Notes under the pieces: model-generated
Database searches by the model: none
What the model was told of the DNA's origin: nothing
Seen by the model: the letters and a program-made list of their open reading frames with translations, nothing else
Shown here: positions 24,387 through 33,964 of the stretch, one piece after another
Layout of the letters: each line of letters opens with the position of its first letter
Numbering within the stretch: the first letter of the stretch is position 1
Assembly (NCBI RefSeq): GCF_000429025.1
Contig: NZ_AUBB01000027.1
Location: 62,001 to 126,000, forward strand
Direction of reading: 5' to 3'
Source of the DNA: Actinospineispora spinosispora DSM 44797
GTDB lineage: Bacteria > Actinomycetota > Actinomycetes > Mycobacteriales > Pseudonocardiaceae
DNA: 64,000 nucleotides
Translations under genes and position numbers: made by a program

Positions 24387-27011
24387 CTAGTTGGACCGGG
24401 GAGTAATGATCATCCTGAGGTGGGCCATCAGCTCGCTGCGGCTGTTCGAGCCCAGGCGCTGGCGCATCCGGGCCACGTGGTGTTCCACCGTCTTGGCCGA
24501 GATGAACAGGCGTTCGCCGATCTGCTTGTAGGTGAGGCCGCCGAGGACCAGCTCCGCCACCTCCCGCTCGCGGTCGCTCAACGCGCCGGTGGGCTCGTTG
24601 TCGGACTGGGGCGCCGCCGAGGACGGCGCCGGAGAGACCGGGGCGACCGGTGTGACCGACTCAGCGGCAGGCTCGGAGCCGTTCGTGGGTGAGGTGCTCT
24701 GCAGGCCCCGCGCGCACTGCAGCAGCGCCGACATCGCCTTGCGGTCCGTCGTGCGGATCGCGCCCTGGCCGGCGAGCTTCCCGCCGTCCCAGGACAGTCC
24801 CACCGCGTGCAGCCCGCGAGCGGCCGACTCCACCGAGGCCTGGTCGACGTCCCCGTGCAGCACCGCGAGCCAGCTGCGCGCCGCGACGGCCATCGCGGCC
24901 GCGTAGCGGCTGCCACCCGACGACGCGGCTTCCAACGCGGCGGCCTGACGCTCCGCCTCGGCCCACTCCTCCGCCTGCAGGGCGGCGTGCAGCTCCGACC
25001 AGTACAGCGACGCCGACCACAGGACCGGGTAGTTCAGCTGTTCCAGCAGCGCATGCGCCTCCTGCAGGTGCGGGCGCACCCAGGGCTGTTCACGCAGCCT
25101 GGCCGAGGCCACGATGAGCTCGCCGAGCGGCTGCAACACATAGAGGTCGACCGGGTGGCGCACGATCGCCTCGCGGGCCCGTCCCCAGGCGGGCATGAGC
25201 GCCGCGAGGTCACCGGCGCGCCGGGCCAGCCCGACCTCCAGCGCGGACGCGACGAGCTCGTCGCGCGGTTCGAGCCTGCCGGTGGCGTCGACCTCGGTGA
25301 GCAGGCTCCTGGCCAGGCTCGTCGCGCCTCGGGACATGGCGATCCAGGCCTGCAGCAGGCGGTGGCGGCTCGCCGCCGACCGGCCGCCGAGCCCGGCCGT
25401 CACCGCGCGGTCCAGCACCGACTGCGCGACGTCCAGCTCACCGCAGTGCGCGGCGACCAACGCGGCCAGCGCGGCCGGGGTGTCCGGGAGCAGCGCGCCC
25501 GCACCGGTCGGTTCCAGCAGTGCGGCGGCTCTGGCCAGCTGGGACAGCGCGGCGGTCGGGGAGCCGACGATCGTGTCGTACACGCCTCGCGCCATGAGCT
25601 GCTCGGCACCGGCGAGCAGTGTCGGCGGGCGTCTCGGCGCGGAGGACGGAACGGCCGGCGGCGGTTCCAGGAGGGCTCGCGCCTCGTCCAGCGCCCCGGT
25701 ACCGAGCAGGGCGGGCACCGCGACCACCGCGTTCGCCCCGAGCGACTCGGCGCCCAGCCAGCGGTACAGCTCGGCACTGCGCGCGAGCAGACCGCGCTGG
25801 GCCAGTGCGGCGGCGGCCACGCTGACCGCGCGCGCCCGGTCGGCCTCGGTGAAGCCCTCGGGATCGGCGAGCACCTGGTCGGCCAGCTCCAGCGCGCGGT
25901 CGAGATCGCCCGCACGGGCGGCCGCCTCGGCGCCGCGCGCGGCGAGGCTCGCCGCTGAGGCGCCCGCCGCGATCGCCGCGTCCAGCAGCCTGCCCGCCAG
26001 CGGTGAGCCGTCCTTCAGCGCTTCGTCGGCCGCGACCTCGAACACCGAGGCGACCCTGCTGCCGGACGCTCCGGTGTCGAGCAGGTTGCGCGCGGCGGTG
26101 AGTACCGAACCGCCACGGTCGAGCTGGACCTCGGCGAGCCGCCGCCGGGTCGCGAGCCGGCGCACCGCGGGGGTCCGGCGCAGCACCGAGGTGGCGAGGA
26201 TCGGGCGCAGCGCACCGCCGTCGGTGAGCAGACCGGCGGCTCGGGCCTGCTCGGACAACGCCACCACGTCCTCGTCGGTCGCGTCGAGCAACGGGGACAG
26301 CACCTCGGCGTCCATCGGCGCGCCGACGGCCAGCGCCAGTGCCAGCTCGCGCAGCTGCTCGGGCTGACGGTCCAGCTCGTAGTAGAGCTGTTCGACCAGC
26401 CCGGCCGGGATCGCCCCGTCGCCCTTGAGACCGCCGGAGTCGCGCAGTGCGGACAGCAGGCGGTCGACGAGCACCGGAAGGCCGTCGGTCTGCTGGGCGA
26501 CCAGCTCGACCAACGGCACCGGCGGACGGCCTTCGGTCAGCTGCGCGGCCCGGCCCGCGATGCCGGAGCGGTCCAGGTTGCCCAGCACCAGCGGCGCCCG
26601 ACCCCTGGTCAGCACGGCTCCCAGTGCGTCGAGCGCGGCGGACCTCGGCCAGGGCCGTTGCGCCACCACCAGGCGCGCGCCCGGTTCGGCGGCCCGCGCG
26701 CGCAGCGCGTCCAGCTCGGCGGCGCTCAGCCGGTGGGCGTCGTCCATCAGCAGCACCGAACCCGCGTCGGCCGAGGACACGTCCCGACAGACCGTCACAC
26801 CGGCCTGGGCGTACAGCTCGGCGAGCGCGTCCAGCAGCACGGTCTTGCCGCAGCCACCGACGCCGACCACGCTGAGCAGTAGCGGCTCCCCGGGCTTCGC
26901 GGCGATCTCCCGGTACAGGCGGCGCGCGGCCGGCGAACCGGTCAACCGGGCCTCACCTCGGAGGTCGCCGGTCAGATCGGTCCGCGCCGGCATGCGGGTG
27001 CCAACGCTCAC
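24387..27011 (-). CDS. Large LuxR-family ATP-binding regulator (IniR/MalT-like)
   Basis: The 874-residue protein has Walker A GVGGCGKT at 50-57, an AAA/STAND ATPase region, a long TPR-like helical middle and a C-terminal LuxR helix-turn-helix at about 808-865 (LSDREREVAELVLGGLTYKQ). GTG 27011 follows GGAGAGG. Regulators of this build respond to a ligand by oligomerizing. In Mycobacterium tuberculosis a comparable protein, IniR (Rv0339c), lies by iniBAC and controls it; the location here beside the ini locus suggests the same, though the intervening receptor/NTPase pair is an alternative target. Confidence 0.85.
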   Translation of the reverse strand: MSVGTRMPARTDLTGDLRGEARLTGSPAARRLYREIAAKPGEPLLLSVVGVGGCGKTVLLDALAELYAQAGVTVCRDVSSADAGSVLLMDDAHRLSAAELDALRARAAEPGARLVVAQRPWPRSAALDALGAVLTRGRAPLVLGNLDRSGIAGRAAQLTEGRPPVPLVELVAQQTDGLPVLVDRLLSALRDSGGLKGDGAIPAGLVEQLYYELDRQPEQLRELALALAVGAPMDAEVLSPLLDATDEDVVALSEQARAAGLLTDGGALRPILATSVLRRTPAVRRLATRRRLAEVQLDRGGSVLTAARNLLDTGASGSRVASVFEVAADEALKDGSPLAGRLLDAAIAAGASAASLAARGAEAAARAGDLDRALELADQVLADPEGFTEADRARAVSVAAAALAQRGLLARSAELYRWLGAESLGANAVVAVPALLGTGALDEARALLEPPPAVPSSAPRRPPTLLAGAEQLMARGVYDTIVGSPTAALSQLARAAALLEPTGAGALLPDTPAALAALVAAHCGELDVAQSVLDRAVTAGLGGRSAASRHRLLQAWIAMSRGATSLARSLLTEVDATGRLEPRDELVASALEVGLARRAGDLAALMPAWGRAREAIVRHPVDLYVLQPLGELIVASARLREQPWVRPHLQEAHALLEQLNYPVLWSASLYWSELHAALQAEEWAEAERQAAALEAASSGGSRYAAAMAVAARSWLAVLHGDVDQASVESAARGLHAVGLSWDGGKLAGQGAIRTTDRKAMSALLQCARGLQSTSPTNGSEPAAESVTPVAPVSPAPSSAAPQSDNEPTGALSDREREVAELVLGGLTYKQIGERLFISAKTVEHHVARMRQRLGSNSRSELMAHLRMIITPRSN

Positions 27012-27156
27012 ACACCTCTCCCCTCGCTGGTGAGCACGTGGGCTATCTCGCGCTCACCCGATAGTGACGAGTTCACTGAGACTACTGCGCCGGGTAATTG
27101 CGCTGTGACGGTGTCCACGACACTGTCACGGATCCCGCCGCGCTGTCGCCGCATTA

Positions 27157-27206
27157 CACCCGTGAGTGGCGAGTGGTCTCCGCGGACCACTCGCCACTCA
27201 CGGGTG
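27157..27206. repeat. CGTGAGTG-family palindrome, 22-bp stem
   Basis: A perfect 22-bp stem (27157-27178 with 27185-27206; base CACCCGTGAGTGGCGAG) with a six-base loop lies 11 bp after the amidase stop and upstream of the LuxR gene. The stem base matches those at 15611, 30485, 38172 and 44677; the upper stem differs. Confidence 0.85.
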
Positions 27207-27217
27207 GTGAGCTGGGG

Positions 27218-28414
27218 TTATGTGGGGGTGGCGGCCGACGAGAGCAGCTGCTTCCACTCGGTGGCCGTGATCGTGGACGGCAGCCGGGCACCGGGCCAGG
27301 TGCGCTTGCCCCCGCTGGTGAGGGCGTGCACCGCCGCGTCCCGCTCACCGCCCTGCCCGATCCGGACCGGCACCGCGAGCAACGGCCACGACCCGCCGCC
27401 GATCATGCCGTTCGCCGCCATGCCGTGCTGCCGCTGGAACGCCATGACGCCGTCCGCGGTGGCGCGGCCGAACTCGCCGTCGGCGGGCACGCTGGTCACT
27501 CCGGCGCCGCGCAGCAGATGCTGCGCCGCCAGCACGGTGGAGCCCTTGTCCGCGATCCGCAGCAGCGGCCAGCTGGGCTGGTGGTACGCGGTGGAGGCCA
27601 GCTGGTCGCCGCCCCGGTCCTTGCCGGACCCGGGCTTCTCGCCGAGCAGCTGACCGACCTGGCTGCGCAGCGTCGGCAGCAGCGCGTAGAACTTGTCGCC
27701 GGGGCAGGCGGTGTCCCAGAAGTCCCGGTGGCCGTACAGGTCGGACGCGGTCAGTCCGTACTGCTTGCAGATGAACACGCACAGGTTGCGCAGCGTGGTG
27801 AACTGGCCGACCGGCGGGTTGATCTGGGTGTACGTGCCCTGGTTCTCGATGCCGATCGAGCTCTCGTTCTGGTTGACGCAGTGCGCACCCTCGATGAACT
27901 TGTCGCCCTCCAGCAGGGTTTCCAGGCTGCGGTGGCGGCCCTCGGCGATCAGCCCGCCTCGGTTGATGGTGAAGTGCTGGCCGGTGTCGATCCAGCCGTT
28001 GGTCTTCATGTGGAAGGTCTGGATGGACCTGGCGAGGATGCCGAGGTCGGGGACGGTCACGTCGTTCGAGTTGGTCGTCGCGGTGTGATGCACGATGATC
28101 TTGGACGGCTTGTCGTCCAGTTCCTTGACCGGGGAGGACGGCTTCCGTGCGCCCCAGGACTCGCAGTCGTAGATCGCGGGCTGACCGGCGACCTGCTGTC
28201 CGTCGGCGAGCCGGTTCACCGGCTGGGCGGCGAACATCCCGGGTAGTACCGCGCTCCCACCGAGTGCCAGGCCGCCGGCCAGGGTGATGAGCCCCCGCCG
28301 CGACATCCGCCCGAAGCCGGGAGGGGGTTCGGGGGGCAGCGGCTCCGGTTCGACCGGGAGACCGTATTCGTCGAGCTCGGTGACTCTCAGCGACGCGCGG
28401 TAGGACTCGCTCAC
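27218..28414 (-). CDS. Secreted N-acetylmuramoyl-L-alanine amidase (Tat signal)
   Basis: A twin-arginine signal (MSRRGLITLAGGLALGGSAV, about 37-56) follows a cytoplasmic Glu/Pro-rich leader. The Amidase_2/PGRP domain has zinc ligand regions IIVHHTATT near 105 and GHRDFWDTACPG near 230. The C-terminal part contains a peptidoglycan-binding-like repeat (AQHLLRGAG...DGEFGRATADGVMAFQ). It cleaves the stem peptide from muramic acid in the cell wall. The frame starts at GTG 28414; initiation at a downstream start nearer the RR is possible. Confidence 0.88.
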   Translation of the reverse strand: MSESYRASLRVTELDEYGLPVEPEPLPPEPPPGFGRMSRRGLITLAGGLALGGSAVLPGMFAAQPVNRLADGQQVAGQPAIYDCESWGARKPSSPVKELDDKPSKIIVHHTATTNSNDVTVPDLGILARSIQTFHMKTNGWIDTGQHFTINRGGLIAEGRHRSLETLLEGDKFIEGAHCVNQNESSIGIENQGTYTQINPPVGQFTTLRNLCVFICKQYGLTASDLYGHRDFWDTACPGDKFYALLPTLRSQVGQLLGEKPGSGKDRGGDQLASTAYHQPSWPLLRIADKGSTVLAAQHLLRGAGVTSVPADGEFGRATADGVMAFQRQHGMAANGMIGGGSWPLLAVPVRIGQGGERDAAVHALTSGGKRTWPGARLPSTITATEWKQLLSSAATPT

Positions 28415-28580
28415 ACACGCCCCCTGACAGAACGACGAGAGATCGGAATAGTTTCCGGCTCAACGGCCATCACGATCGCTCACCGTTATCCAACATGCCA
28501 CCACCCACCCCCTAGTGGGTGATCATCGTGGCGTGTCGGGACTCAGCGCATTCACAGCCGCCAAACCCGGCTTGCCATTG

Positions 28581-28618
28581 TTACTGGTGGGTAATATCCT
28601 GGTGTTACTAGCGAGTAG
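28581..28618 (+). promoter_or_regulatory. Two TTACT-N4-RGTA operators before fadE5
   Basis: TTACTGGTGGGTAA (28581-28594) and TTACTAGCGAGTAG (28605-28618) are similar imperfect palindromes with centres 24 bp apart, just before the fadE5 start. They resemble TetR-family operators of fatty-acid genes. No regulator gene is adjacent. Confidence 0.6.
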
Positions 28619-28630
28619 GGAGCCTCGACC

Positions 28631-30478
28631 ATGGGTCACTACAAGACCAATGTCCGTGATCAGGAATTCAACCTCTTCGAGGTTTTCCGCATTCAGGACA
28701 GACTGAACGCGGGCGCGTTCGGCGAGGACGGAGCCGACGAGGACACCGCGCGCGGTGTCCTCCACGAGCTCGCGACGCTGGCCACCGGGCCGCTCGGCGA
28801 GTCGTTCGTGGACGCCGACCGTAACCCGCCGGTGTTCGACCCGGCCACCCATTCGGTGACCCTGCCGGACTCACTGAAGAAGTCGTTCAAAGCACTGTGG
28901 GACGGCGAGTGGTACCGCCTCGGCCTGCCCGCCGAGCTGGGCGGATACGGCATCCCGCCGTCGATCCAGTGGGCCGGAGCCGAGCTGATCCTCGGGTCCA
29001 ACCCGGCCGCGTTCATGTACATGGCCGGTCCGAGCTTCGCCGCCGTGGTGCACCGCAACGGCACCGAGCAGCAGAAGCACTGGGCCGAGCTGATGATCGA
29101 GCGGGCCTGGGGCGCGACCATGGTGCTCACCGAGCCGGACGCCGGTTCGGACGTCGGCGCCGGCGTCACGAAGGCCTACCAGCAGGACGACGGCACCTGG
29201 CACATCGACGGCGTCAAGAGGTTCATCACCTCGGCCGACCAGGACATCACCGAGAACATCATGCACCTGGTGCTCGCCCGTCCCCAGGGCGAAGGCCTGA
29301 ACCGGCCGGGCACCAAGGGCCTGAGCCTGTTCCTGGTGCCGAAGTTCCACTTCGACCCGGAAACCGGTGAGCCCGGCGAGCGCAACGGTGCCTTCGTCAC
29401 GAACGTCGAGCACAAGATGGGCCTCAAGGCGTCCACCACGTGCGAGCTGACGTTCGGTGCGCACGGTGTGCCCGCGGTCGGCTGGCTGCTCGGCGAGGAG
29501 CACAACGGCATCGCGCAGATGTTCGAGGTCATCGAGCACGCGCGGATGATGGTCGGCACGAAGGCCATCGGCACGCTGTCGGCCGGCTACCTGACCGCAC
29601 TGGACTACGCGAAGTCCCGCGTCCAGGGCGCCGACCTGCCGAAGATGATGGACAAGACCGCGCCGCGCGTCACCATCACCCACCACCCGGACGTGCGCCG
29701 CATCCTGATGCTGCAGAAGTCCTACGCCGAGGGCCTGCGCGCGGTGTACACGTACGCGGCGACGTTCCAGGACGAGATCAAGGCGGGCAAGATCAGCGGC
29801 GCCGAGACGCAGCTGGCCGAGCGGGTCAACGACCTGCTACTGCCGATCGTCAAGGGTGTCGGTTCGGAACGCGCCTACGAGATGCTGACGCTGTCGCTGC
29901 AGACCCTGGGCGGCTCGGGTTACCTCCAGGACTACCCGATCGAGCAGTACATCCGGGACGCCAAGATCGACAGCCTGTACGAGGGCACGACCGCGATCCA
30001 GTCGCTCGACTTCTTCTTCCGGAAGATCGTCAAGGACCAGGGCGGCGCGCTGACCCACGTGGCCGGCGAGATTCAACAGTTCCTCGACTCCGAGGCCGGC
30101 AACGGCCGGCTCAAGGAGGAGCGGGCGCTGCTGCGGACCGCGCTCGAGGACACCCAGGCGATGCTCGGTTCGCTGTTCGGCTACGCCAGCGCCTCGCTGG
30201 AGGAGCCGACGTCGGTGTACAAGGTCGGCCAGCACAGCGTGCGGCTGCTGATGAGCGTCGGCGACCTGCTGATCGGCTGGCTGCTGCTGCGTCAGGCGGA
30301 GGTGGCCCAGCAGGCCCTCGACGCCGGTGCGTCCGCGAAGGATGTGCCGTTCTACCAGGGCAAGATCGGTGCGGCCCGCTTCTTCGCGGCGACCGTGCTG
30401 CCGGAGCTGACCTCGCGTCGCAAGATCGTCGAGACGGCCGACAACGCCCTGATGGAACTGGACGAAGCAGCCTTCTGA
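28631..30478 (+). CDS. fadE5: Acyl-CoA dehydrogenase, FadE5 type
   Basis: The 615-residue protein begins [20 protein letters not shown] and keeps the long FadE5 plan: an N-terminal helical domain, the FAD/substrate core ([29 protein letters not shown]), [37 protein letters not shown] and a C-terminal extension ending in MELDEAAF. It closely follows the M. tuberculosis FadE5 sequence as I recall it. FadE5 oxidizes medium- to long-chain acyl-CoA in the first step of beta-oxidation, using FAD. GGGAG precedes the start by several bases. Paired operators lie just upstream and a palindrome follows the stop. Confidence 0.93.
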   Translation: MGHYKTNVRDQEFNLFEVFRIQDRLNAGAFGEDGADEDTARGVLHELATLATGPLGESFVDADRNPPVFDPATHSVTLPDSLKKSFKALWDGEWYRLGLPAELGGYGIPPSIQWAGAELILGSNPAAFMYMAGPSFAAVVHRNGTEQQKHWAELMIERAWGATMVLTEPDAGSDVGAGVTKAYQQDDGTWHIDGVKRFITSADQDITENIMHLVLARPQGEGLNRPGTKGLSLFLVPKFHFDPETGEPGERNGAFVTNVEHKMGLKASTTCELTFGAHGVPAVGWLLGEEHNGIAQMFEVIEHARMMVGTKAIGTLSAGYLTALDYAKSRVQGADLPKMMDKTAPRVTITHHPDVRRILMLQKSYAEGLRAVYTYAATFQDEIKAGKISGAETQLAERVNDLLLPIVKGVGSERAYEMLTLSLQTLGGSGYLQDYPIEQYIRDAKIDSLYEGTTAIQSLDFFFRKIVKDQGGALTHVAGEIQQFLDSEAGNGRLKEERALLRTALEDTQAMLGSLFGYASASLEEPTSVYKVGQHSVRLLMSVGDLLIGWLLLRQAEVAQQALDAGASAKDVPFYQGKIGAARFFAATVLPELTSRRKIVETADNALMELDEAAF

Positions 30479-30484
30479 TCGAAC

Positions 30485-30530
30485 CTCGTGAGTGTTGAGT
30501 ATGGCTATGGCCATACTCAACACTCACGAG
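30485..30530. repeat. CGTGAGTG-family palindrome, 21-bp stem
   Basis: A perfect 21-bp stem (30485-30505 with 30510-30530; base CTCGTGAGTGTTGAG) with a four-base loop fills the gap between the convergent fadE5 and EamA genes. It should work as a bidirectional terminator. Confidence 0.88.
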
Positions 30531-30535
30531 TCTTT

Positions 30536-31465
30536 TCAGCCGCCGCTGACCATGATCAGCGCGGGGACCGCAAGGAGCAGGCCCACCCGCTGCAGGGGGC
30601 CGATCTTTTCGCCGTGCAGCCAGCGAGCCAGCAGGACCGTCGACGCCGGGTACAGGGCGACGATCGCGCCCACCACGGACAGCTGCCCGCCGCCGTGCAC
30701 GGACAGCAGGTACACGCCGTTGGACAGCCCGTCCAGGACGCCGCACAGGACCGCGAGCCGCCATCCGGTGCCGGTCCGCTGAAGCCAGCCGCGGCCGGAC
30801 TCCAACCCTTGCGGCACGCCGAGCGTCAACCCGCCCGCGCGCAGCGCGAACAGCAGACCGACCCCCGCGACGAGGCTGCCGGACACCTTCGCGGTCGCCA
30901 CCGGCCACAGCCCGGCGCCCGGGGTGGCCTGCGCGAGCAGCACGAAGAACCCGCCGAAACACGTGCCGGCGAACAGTGCGAGCAACACTCCCCGAGCCAT
31001 CTGCCGTGACGGTGCGAGCGACTCGCCGACCGGCTCACCGGAGCCGATGGTCACACCGACCAGCACCCCGGCGACCACCGCGAGCGCGATGCCGATCCAG
31101 GCCACCATCGAGGGCCGCTCGCCCATCGCGGCACCCGCGATGACCGGGACCGCGGCCGATGTCAGCGCGGTCAGCGGAGCGACGACGTTCATCGGCCCCT
31201 CGGCCAGGCCCTTGTACATGAGCGGCACGCCGATACCACCGGCGAGACCGGCGAGGATGCCCCAGCCGAGCGCGCTGGGCACCGCGACCGCGGGCATGAG
31301 CGAGGCCGGGATCGCGACCAGCACGATCAGCAGCGCGCCGAGGCCGGCGAGCTGCGCCAGCATCGCCACCACGGCGGCCGGCGCTCGTCGGGCTGCTGTA
31401 CCACCCAGGAAGTCCGCCACTCCGAACGCCGCCGCGGCCACTCCGGCCAGCACAACAGGCACCAC
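30536..31465 (-). CDS. EamA/DMT-family transporter
   Basis: The 309-residue protein has about ten membrane segments in two EamA repeats, starting MVPVVLAGVAAAAFGVADF and ending with a Gly-rich helix. The family exports metabolites such as amino acids. It diverges from an XRE-cupin regulator with a perfect palindrome between them, so it is probably regulated by that protein. The substrate is unknown. Confidence 0.88.
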   Translation of the reverse strand: MVPVVLAGVAAAAFGVADFLGGTAARRAPAAVVAMLAQLAGLGALLIVLVAIPASLMPAVAVPSALGWGILAGLAGGIGVPLMYKGLAEGPMNVVAPLTALTSAAVPVIAGAAMGERPSMVAWIGIALAVVAGVLVGVTIGSGEPVGESLAPSRQMARGVLLALFAGTCFGGFFVLLAQATPGAGLWPVATAKVSGSLVAGVGLLFALRAGGLTLGVPQGLESGRGWLQRTGTGWRLAVLCGVLDGLSNGVYLLSVHGGGQLSVVGAIVALYPASTVLLARWLHGEKIGPLQRVGLLLAVPALIMVSGG

Positions 31466-31490
31466 ACACCCCTCTCGTCAGACAGAAGTC

Positions 31491-31510
31491 TAGTACATTC
31501 TGTTGTACTA
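31491..31510. promoter_or_regulatory. Palindromic operator between EamA and XRE-cupin genes
   Basis: TAGTACA-TTCTGT-TGTACTA is a perfect inverted repeat in the 79-bp divergent gap. It is the best candidate binding site of the XRE-cupin protein. Confidence 0.7.
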
Positions 31511-31544
31511 TCCGTGCCATTAAAGCGACCGAGTGAGAGAGAAC

Positions 31545-32120
31545 ATGTCCGAGCACGACACGAGCACCGAGGTCGCCAGGGCGGTCGCCGCGAACCTGCG
31601 CGCCTTACGCGCCCGACGCGGCTGGAGCCTGGAGACCCTGGCCCAGCGCTCCGGGGTCAGCAAGGGAGCGCTGGTCGCCCTCGAAGGCGAACGCGGCAAC
31701 CCCAGCCTCAACACCCTGTGCCGGATCACCGACGCGTTCGCGGTCTCCCTGTCCGACCTGATCGACGCCGGCCGGCCGACCACCCTGCGCCGGATCACGA
31801 TCGCCGACGCGACGGTGCTGTGGCGCGGCCCCTCCGGTGGCACCGGCCGGCTGATTCTCTCCACCGACCCGCCGAACCCGGTGGAGCTGTGGACCTGGCG
31901 CCTGGAACCCGGCGAACGCAGGGACAGCGAGGCGCACGCCGCCGGGACGCAGGAGGTCTACCTGGTGTCCTCAGGCGTGCTGACCGTCCACACCGACGGC
32001 CAGACCGTCACCACCCAGCCCGGCATCGCGGTCACCTTCCCCGGCACGACACCACACTCGTACTACAACGAAGGCACCGAGCCGGCCGAGTTCCTGCAGT
32101 TCACGACCGTCCCCCAGTAA
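31545..32120 (+). CDS. XRE-family regulator with cupin domain
   Basis: ATG 31545 has GAGAGA upstream; a GTG four codons earlier is less likely. The 191-residue protein has an N-terminal helix-turn-helix (RRGWSLETLAQRSGVSKGAL, about 25-44) and a C-terminal cupin barrel (EPGERRDSEAHAAGTQEVYL, GIAVTFPGTTPHSY). Such proteins repress adjacent transporter genes and sense a small ligand in the cupin. It diverges from the EamA gene. Confidence 0.9.
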   Translation: MSEHDTSTEVARAVAANLRALRARRGWSLETLAQRSGVSKGALVALEGERGNPSLNTLCRITDAFAVSLSDLIDAGRPTTLRRITIADATVLWRGPSGGTGRLILSTDPPNPVELWTWRLEPGERRDSEAHAAGTQEVYLVSSGVLTVHTDGQTVTTQPGIAVTFPGTTPHSYYNEGTEPAEFLQFTTVPQ

Positions 32121-32147
32121 TCAGCCGCTCCAGCACCGGGAGAAACC

Positions 32148-32220
32148 AGCTCGCACAGACCGAGTACACGCCGCACAAAGGCCCCGGCCTCTGTGCGGCG
32201 TAGAGAACCTCTGTGCGAGC
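32148..32220. repeat. GCTCGCACAGA-family two-tier palindrome, copy B
   Basis: The outer stem AGCTCGCACAGA / TCTGTGCGAGC and inner stem CGCCGCACAAAGGCC / GGCCTCTGTGCGGCG (one mismatch) match copy A at 20493 in reverse orientation, including unpaired CCGAGTACA against CCGCGTACA. It lies 28 bp after the XRE-cupin stop. Confidence 0.85.
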
Positions 32221-32255
32221 GGCTCGGGCTACTTGCGGCGGCTGTCGCGGATGGC

Positions 32256-32447
32256 GTGAACGCAGCGGCGGCGGAACTACGGCAGTTCCGCAAGTCGACC
32301 TACAGCGGACAGAACGGCTCATGCGTCGAGGTCGCCACGGCGCCCGGCTGGGTCGGCGTCCGGGACAGCAAGCTTGGTGTGGACAGCCCCGTCCTGGTGA
32401 TCAGCGCGCTTGAGTGGCGCGCGCTGATCACCAGGCTCCGGGGTTAG
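32256..32447 (+). CDS. DUF397 protein
   Basis: The 63-residue protein from GTG 32256 is a DUF397 domain: FRKSTYSGQNGSCVEVATAP, then VGVRDSKLGVDSPVL and EWRALI. DUF397 genes usually adjoin an XRE-DUF5753 gene and act with it in developmental regulation; here that partner is at 33022 with the CBS gene between. The longer frame start at 32193 lies inside the palindrome and is rejected. The ribosome site is weak. Confidence 0.8.
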   Translation: MNAAAAELRQFRKSTYSGQNGSCVEVATAPGWVGVRDSKLGVDSPVLVISALEWRALITRLRG

Positions 32448-32449
32448 CT

Positions 32450-32896
32450 CTACGAACCTGCCGCCAGGTACTGGTGCAGGTGATCGCGCTCGTCCTCCAG
32501 CTCGCCGATCCGCGCCTTGACCATGTCGCCGATACTGACGATGCCGACGAGTGATCCGTCGACGACCACCGGGAGGTGGCGGATGCGGCGTTCGGTCATG
32601 GTGCGCATCAGGTTGTCGACCTCGTCCTCGGGTACACAGCTGACGACGTCGGTGCTCATGATCTCCGAGACCGGTGTGCTGAGCAGCTGACCACCGTGTC
32701 CGTGCACGCAGTGCACCACGTCGCGTTCACTGACGATGCCGATCACGGTGCCGTCCCGCGCACCGCCCTCGGTGACGACCACGGCGCCGATATTGCGATC
32801 CACCAGCAGCTCGAGCAGTGCGGATACCTGCATGTCCGCGCTGATGGTGACGACCTCGGAACCCTTGTTACGTAGCACATCGGAAATCCGGCTCAT
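32450..32896 (-). CDS. CBS-domain protein
   Basis: The 148-residue protein consists of two CBS motifs (about 8-64 and 75-130; IGIVSERDVV and LVGIVSIGDMVKARI) and a short charged tail. Stand-alone CBS pairs bind adenine nucleotides and act as energy or redox sensors; actinobacterial members are often dormancy or hypoxia proteins. It faces the DUF397 gene with two bases between stops. Confidence 0.88.
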   Translation of the reverse strand: MSRISDVLRNKGSEVVTISADMQVSALLELLVDRNIGAVVVTEGGARDGTVIGIVSERDVVHCVHGHGGQLLSTPVSEIMSTDVVSCVPEDEVDNLMRTMTERRIRHLPVVVDGSLVGIVSIGDMVKARIGELEDERDHLHQYLAAGS

Positions 32897-33021
32897 CTGC
32901 CACCCCGTTCAACTAGGCGTCTCGTTCCGAGAGTAGGTGACGGGCACCACAGATCTGAAGGGCTAGACGTTGCTGATTGGTCACCTATCCGGGCACAGTC
33001 GCCAAAACGTAGAATCTACCG

Positions 33022-33897
33022 GTGCCGTCGTCCCGCTATGACCCCACGGTTCTGCGCTGGTACATCGCCCTGGAGCTGAGCAGGCTGCGCAAGCAGACCG
33101 ACTTCACGCTCAAGGACGTCGCCGCGCGGCTCGGGTGTTCGGTCGCGCACGTCGGACACCTGGAGACCGGCCGCAACCTGCCGTCGCGCGCCGAGCTCGA
33201 GGTCGTGCTGGAGCTCTACCGGGTCGGCGCGCGCATCCCGTCGTTCGTGGAGCTGCTGGACGCGGCGCGGCGCGGCAAGGACTGGTGGCTGCCGTTCCGG
33301 GACGTGACACCGAGCTGGTTCGAGCTGATGCTCGGTTTGGAGACCGCGGCGGCGCGGATCGAGTGCTACGACTCGCAGGTGATCAACGGGCTGTTCCAGA
33401 CCCCGACGTACAGCGAGGCGCTCATCCGCGCCGTCGAGCCCCGGCTGCTCGAGACGGAGATCGCCCGGCGGGTCGAGCTGTGGCAGGCCCGTCAGTCGAT
33501 CCTGACCCGCGAGATCGATCCGCCCCAGGCGTCGTCGGTGCTCGACGAGTCGGCGCTGTACGGCACGGCGGCCGAGCCCGAGATCCTGTACGAGCAGCTG
33601 GAGCACCTGATCGCGCTGTCCGACCTGCCGAACGTCAGCATCCTGGTGCTGCCGATGAGTGCCCGGCCGCACGCGGGAGTGGACGGCTCGTTCCGGATCA
33701 TGTCCTTCGCCGACCTGCCCGGTGCCCCGTCGGTCGCGTACACCGACGGCATGATCCGGGGCAGCTACCACCAGGGCGCCGCGGAGGTGGCGCGGTTCCG
33801 CATGGCGGTGGACTCGCTGTACGCCCTCGCCCGGGACCCGCGGACGTCCCGCGTCACCGTCCACCATCGGGCAACTCAGCTTGCGCAGTCCCAATAA
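33022..33897 (+). CDS. XRE-family regulator with DUF5753
   Basis: The 291-residue protein has a helix-turn-helix (DFTLKDVAARLGCSVAHVGH, about 30-49) and the DUF5753 domain (from about 95; IECYDSQVINGLFQTPTYSE, VLDESALYG, NVSILVLPMSARPHAG). Start GTG 33022 has no ribosome site, but TAGAAT ends at about 33015, so the mRNA may be leaderless. It is the likely partner of the DUF397 protein. Confidence 0.88.
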   Translation: MPSSRYDPTVLRWYIALELSRLRKQTDFTLKDVAARLGCSVAHVGHLETGRNLPSRAELEVVLELYRVGARIPSFVELLDAARRGKDWWLPFRDVTPSWFELMLGLETAAARIECYDSQVINGLFQTPTYSEALIRAVEPRLLETEIARRVELWQARQSILTREIDPPQASSVLDESALYGTAAEPEILYEQLEHLIALSDLPNVSILVLPMSARPHAGVDGSFRIMSFADLPGAPSVAYTDGMIRGSYHQGAAEVARFRMAVDSLYALARDPRTSRVTVHHRATQLAQSQ

Positions 33898-33964
33898 CCC
33901 CACAAAGCTCACTAGTAACTTTCGTAACAGCGAAGGTCACTGTTGATGGGGAAGGTCTCCTCTC

